Of a stretch of DNA of 64,000 nucleotides, positions 61,941 through 64,000 are shown one piece after another. The stretch comes from SVEL01 sp045123575 (GTDB lineage Bacteria; Bacillota; Clostridia; Lachnospirales; Lachnospiraceae). A program made the translations under genes and the position numbers. The notes beneath the pieces were generated by a model. It was not told the origin of the DNA and did no database searches. It worked only from the letters and a program-made list of their open reading frames with translations. How positions within the stretch are numbered: the stretch's first letter is position 1; each line of letters starts with the position of its first letter. The DNA lies in the NCBI GenBank assembly GCA_045123575.1, contig JBGVKG010000015.1:1-64000 (forward strand). The letters are read 5' to 3'.

Positions 61941-62606
61941 ATGAAGAGTTTATTTAAAGATGCCCTCGTTTTATTTGCGATAACATTGGTAGCAGGTTTG
62001 GCACTTGGAGCAGTATACGAGATAACTGCTGATGCAAGAGCATATCAGGCTGAGCTTAAGCAGAAGAATGCTTATGTAGCTGTATTTGACGGGGCTGAGG
62101 GTTATGAAGAAATCGACATGAAATCAGCTAAGTTTGTTGATGCAGATTTGGTTGCATATAAGCCTAAAATTGATGCTTCGCTTAAAAAAGCTGGATTAGG
62201 TTCTGCAGTTGCAGTTGTAGACGGTATTGCATATCTTACGTCGGGCGACAGCACTCATGGCTATGTAGTAACTGTTACATCTAAGGAGGGATATGGTGGA
62301 GATATCCAGTTTAGCGTAGGCTTTAGTATGGATGGAAAGGTTACAGGCATATCTATTCTTAGCATATCTGAGACTGCTGGTCTTGGTATGAAGGCTAAGG
62401 ACAAAGCATTTCTTAATCAGTATGTAGGTAAGTCTGGTGGTAATTTTGTTGTAGATAAGGATAATACATCAGGGCTTACAAATGAGATTGATGCTATTTC
62501 TAGTGCAACTATTACAACTAGAGCATTTACAAAAGGTGTAAATGCAGCATATATAGCAGCAGCGGAGTTAGCAGGCTGGACTGGAGGTGTTACAGATGGA
62601 AAATAA
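61941..62606 (+). CDS. rnfG: Rnf complex subunit G
   Basis: A 221-aa membrane-anchored flavoprotein with one N-terminal segment (about 8-28), the FMN-binding domain GYVVTVTSKEGYGGDI and the covalent flavin motif ISSATITT (about 186). The start codon directly follows the rnfD stop. Confidence 0.95.
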   Translation: MKSLFKDALVLFAITLVAGLALGAVYEITADARAYQAELKQKNAYVAVFDGAEGYEEIDMKSAKFVDADLVAYKPKIDASLKKAGLGSAVAVVDGIAYLTSGDSTHGYVVTVTSKEGYGGDIQFSVGFSMDGKVTGISILSISETAGLGMKAKDKAFLNQYVGKSGGNFVVDKDNTSGLTNEIDAISSATITTRAFTKGVNAAYIAAAELAGWTGGVTDGK

Positions 62607-63474
62607 TAAGAAATCATCAGTACTTTCAGTTATGTGGGAGAGACTTTATAATGGTATAATCAAGGAAAATCCTACACTTGTAATGATGCTTGGTATGTGT
62701 CCAACACTTGCCGTTACTACATCGTGTATCAATGGTGTTGGTATGGGTCTTACTACAACAGTAGTTTTAGCATTATCAAATGTATTTGTTTCGCTACTTA
62801 GAAAGATTATTCCTTCTAAGGTTAGAGTGCCAGCATTTATTGTAATTGTTGCCAGCTTTGTTACAATAGTGCAGTTCTTATTAGAAGCATATCTGCCATC
62901 ATTAAATGACTCTCTTGGTATATATATACCACTTATAGTTGTTAACTGTATTATACTTGGTAGAGCAGAATCTTATGCGTCAAAGAATCCTGTATTACCA
63001 TCGTTCTTTGATGGTTTGGGTATGGGACTTGGATTTACTTTAGGATTAGGACTTCTTGGTGCAGTAAGAGAGATAATCGGAGCTGGACAGATATTTGGTA
63101 TTAACATACTTCCAGATGCATTGGAGCCTATAACTATCATCGGTTTAGCTCCTGGAGCGTTCTTTGTTTTGGCTATGCTGGTAGCTATTCAGAACAAGGC
63201 AAAGCTTAATAGTGGTAAGAAGGTTAAGGAAGAGGGCTGTGCAGGCAACTGTGCAAGCTGTGGTTCTTCATGCGATACAAAAGTGGAAGCAAAAACTGAT
63301 AAGGCTAAACAATCTGAAGCAGTTGTGGAGGAAAAGGTTGAGACGGTTAAGGTTGACAATAGTAATGTAGAAAAGCAAGAAGAAACTAAAATTGACGAAA
63401 ATAAAGAAGAAACAAAAGAAGACGTAGAAGAAACAGAAGAAATACAAGAATTTATAGAAAGGGAGGGCAAGTAA
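62596..63474 (+). CDS. rnfE: Rnf complex subunit E with a long charged C-terminal tail
   Basis: Membrane subunit of Rnf. The start ATG 62596 has GGAGG 8 bases upstream and overlaps rnfG by 11 bases. The first about 205 residues are a typical six-segment RnfE (NPTLVMMLGMCPTLAVT, DGLGMGLGFTLGL). An extra tail of about 85 residues follows: a Cys motif CAGNCASCGSSC, then a Lys/Glu/Val-rich stretch to the stop. The tail resembles extensions seen in other Clostridia, function unknown. Confidence 0.93.
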   Translation: MENNKKSSVLSVMWERLYNGIIKENPTLVMMLGMCPTLAVTTSCINGVGMGLTTTVVLALSNVFVSLLRKIIPSKVRVPAFIVIVASFVTIVQFLLEAYLPSLNDSLGIYIPLIVVNCIILGRAESYASKNPVLPSFFDGLGMGLGFTLGLGLLGAVREIIGAGQIFGINILPDALEPITIIGLAPGAFFVLAMLVAIQNKAKLNSGKKVKEEGCAGNCASCGSSCDTKVEAKTDKAKQSEAVVEEKVETVKVDNSNVEKQEETKIDENKEETKEDVEETEEIQEFIEREGK

Positions 63475-63475
63475 T

Positions 63476-64000
63476 ATGAGTGGATTATTACAGATAGCTG
63501 TTGCAGCAGCACTCATCAATAACGTTGTATTGAGCCAGTTCTTAGGTCTTTGCCCATTCCTTGGAGTATCAAAGAAGACTAAGACAGCTACAGGTATGGG
63601 TGTGGCAGTTACATTCGTATTAACATTGGCATCAATTATGGCTAGTTTAGTATACGAGCAGATTTTAGTCAGATTCGATGTGGAATATCTTGAAACTATT
63701 GTATTTATACTTATGATAGCAGCTCTTGTTCAGTTTGTTGAGATGTTCTTGAAGAAGTTTATACCAGTGCTGTATAAGGCGCTAGGTGTATATCTGCCAC
63801 TTATTACAACTAACTGTGCTGTATTAGGTGTGGTTATCATCAATGTTCAAAAAGGCTACGATATGTTGGAAGGCATTATAAATGCTGTAGGTACTGGTAT
63901 TGGATTTACTATTGCGATTGTTATATTGGCAGGTCTTAGAGAAAAGATGGAGTACAATAATGTAACTCCTGCATTTAAAGGTATGCCTATAGTTCTTTTG
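63476..64000 (+). CDS. rnfA: Rnf complex subunit A, partial
   Basis: Starts at ATG 63476, one base after rnfE, with GGGAGGG upstream, and runs off the right edge after 175 codons. The visible part is multi-pass: MSGLLQIAVAAALINNVVLS, QFLGLCPFLGVSKKTK, then YLPLITTNCAVLGV. rnfB is expected next. Confidence 0.96.
   Translation, partial: MSGLLQIAVAAALINNVVLSQFLGLCPFLGVSKKTKTATGMGVAVTFVLTLASIMASLVYEQILVRFDVEYLETIVFILMIAALVQFVEMFLKKFIPVLYKALGVYLPLITTNCAVLGVVIINVQKGYDMLEGIINAVGTGIGFTIAIVILAGLREKMEYNNVTPAFKGMPIVLL

Noticed and set aside
1..64000. tRNA or rRNA genes
   Set aside because: No cloverleaf with T-arm consensus or rRNA stretch was recognised in the gaps between genes.

Overview
The window looks like chromosomal DNA of a low-GC, Gram-positive, spore-forming anaerobe, most likely a member of the Lachnospiraceae (a Coprococcus- or Roseburia-like genome is my guess, from gene order and protein style; no search was run). 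The support is: the order plsX-acpP-rnc-smc-ftsY and ylxM-ffh-rpsP-khpA-rimM-trmD-rplS-rbgA-rnhB-ylqG-ylqH-yraN, sporulation genes (gerW-like, an alpha/beta SASP), a cobalamin-dependent methionine synthase with a separate activation protein, and an Rnf ferredoxin:NAD+ oxidoreductase operon.

Layout. 1-8.4 kb: a possible transposase tail, then fatty-acid/phospholipid genes (plsX, acpP), rnc, smc and ftsY, followed by threonine ammonia-lyase. A mosaic repeat of three different hairpins separated by a conserved 37-nt core lies across the smc-ftsY junction. 8.4-14.6 kb is an accessory island, AT-rich and partly decayed. It holds a large tandem-HTH/TPR regulator, a very short secreted-peptide gene that converges on it and overlaps its 3' end, a 25-bp perfect palindrome, a broken secreted lectin/Ig-like gene, and a tandem family of small membrane proteins with two live copies and two remnants. 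14.6-26.9 kb: PhoH-like protein, an aldolase, then the SRP/ribosomal-protein/tRNA-modification/RNase H cluster, with two signal peptidases flanking rbgA. 26.9-37.8 kb: a cell-wall lysozyme on the minus strand, then prs, a radical-SAM DUF512 protein, der, plsY, gpsA, a large LuxR/MalT-type regulator and lysA. 37.8-45.2 kb: an unknown gene pair, two sporulation-type genes, a small membrane protein and the metF / methionine-synthase-activation / metH set. 45.2-52.8 kb: rpmB (minus), Asp23-like protein, fakA, recG, ddl, murF and a SASP (minus). 52.8-58.3 kb is a second accessory region: a BlaI/BlaR1-like pair with tandem operators and an unusual sensor, a secreted protein, an LRR fragment and an Rpn-type nuclease. 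58.4-64 kb: a YprB-like exonuclease (minus) and rnfCDGE plus the start of rnfA.

How the genes work together: plsX, acpP, plsY, gpsA and fakA belong to phospholipid and fatty-acid supply; ftsY, ffh, ylxM and the two signal peptidases to protein export; rimM, rbgA, der, rpsP, rplS, rpmB and rnc to ribosome production; ddl and murF to the peptidoglycan precursor; metF, the activation protein and metH to methyl-group transfer; rnf to ion-motive energy conservation. The most interesting candidate for a new system is the regulator plus overlapping convergent peptide gene at 8.47-10.49 kb, which resembles a peptide-pheromone (RRNPP-type) pair. The peptide gene is only 49 codons long and is easily missed.
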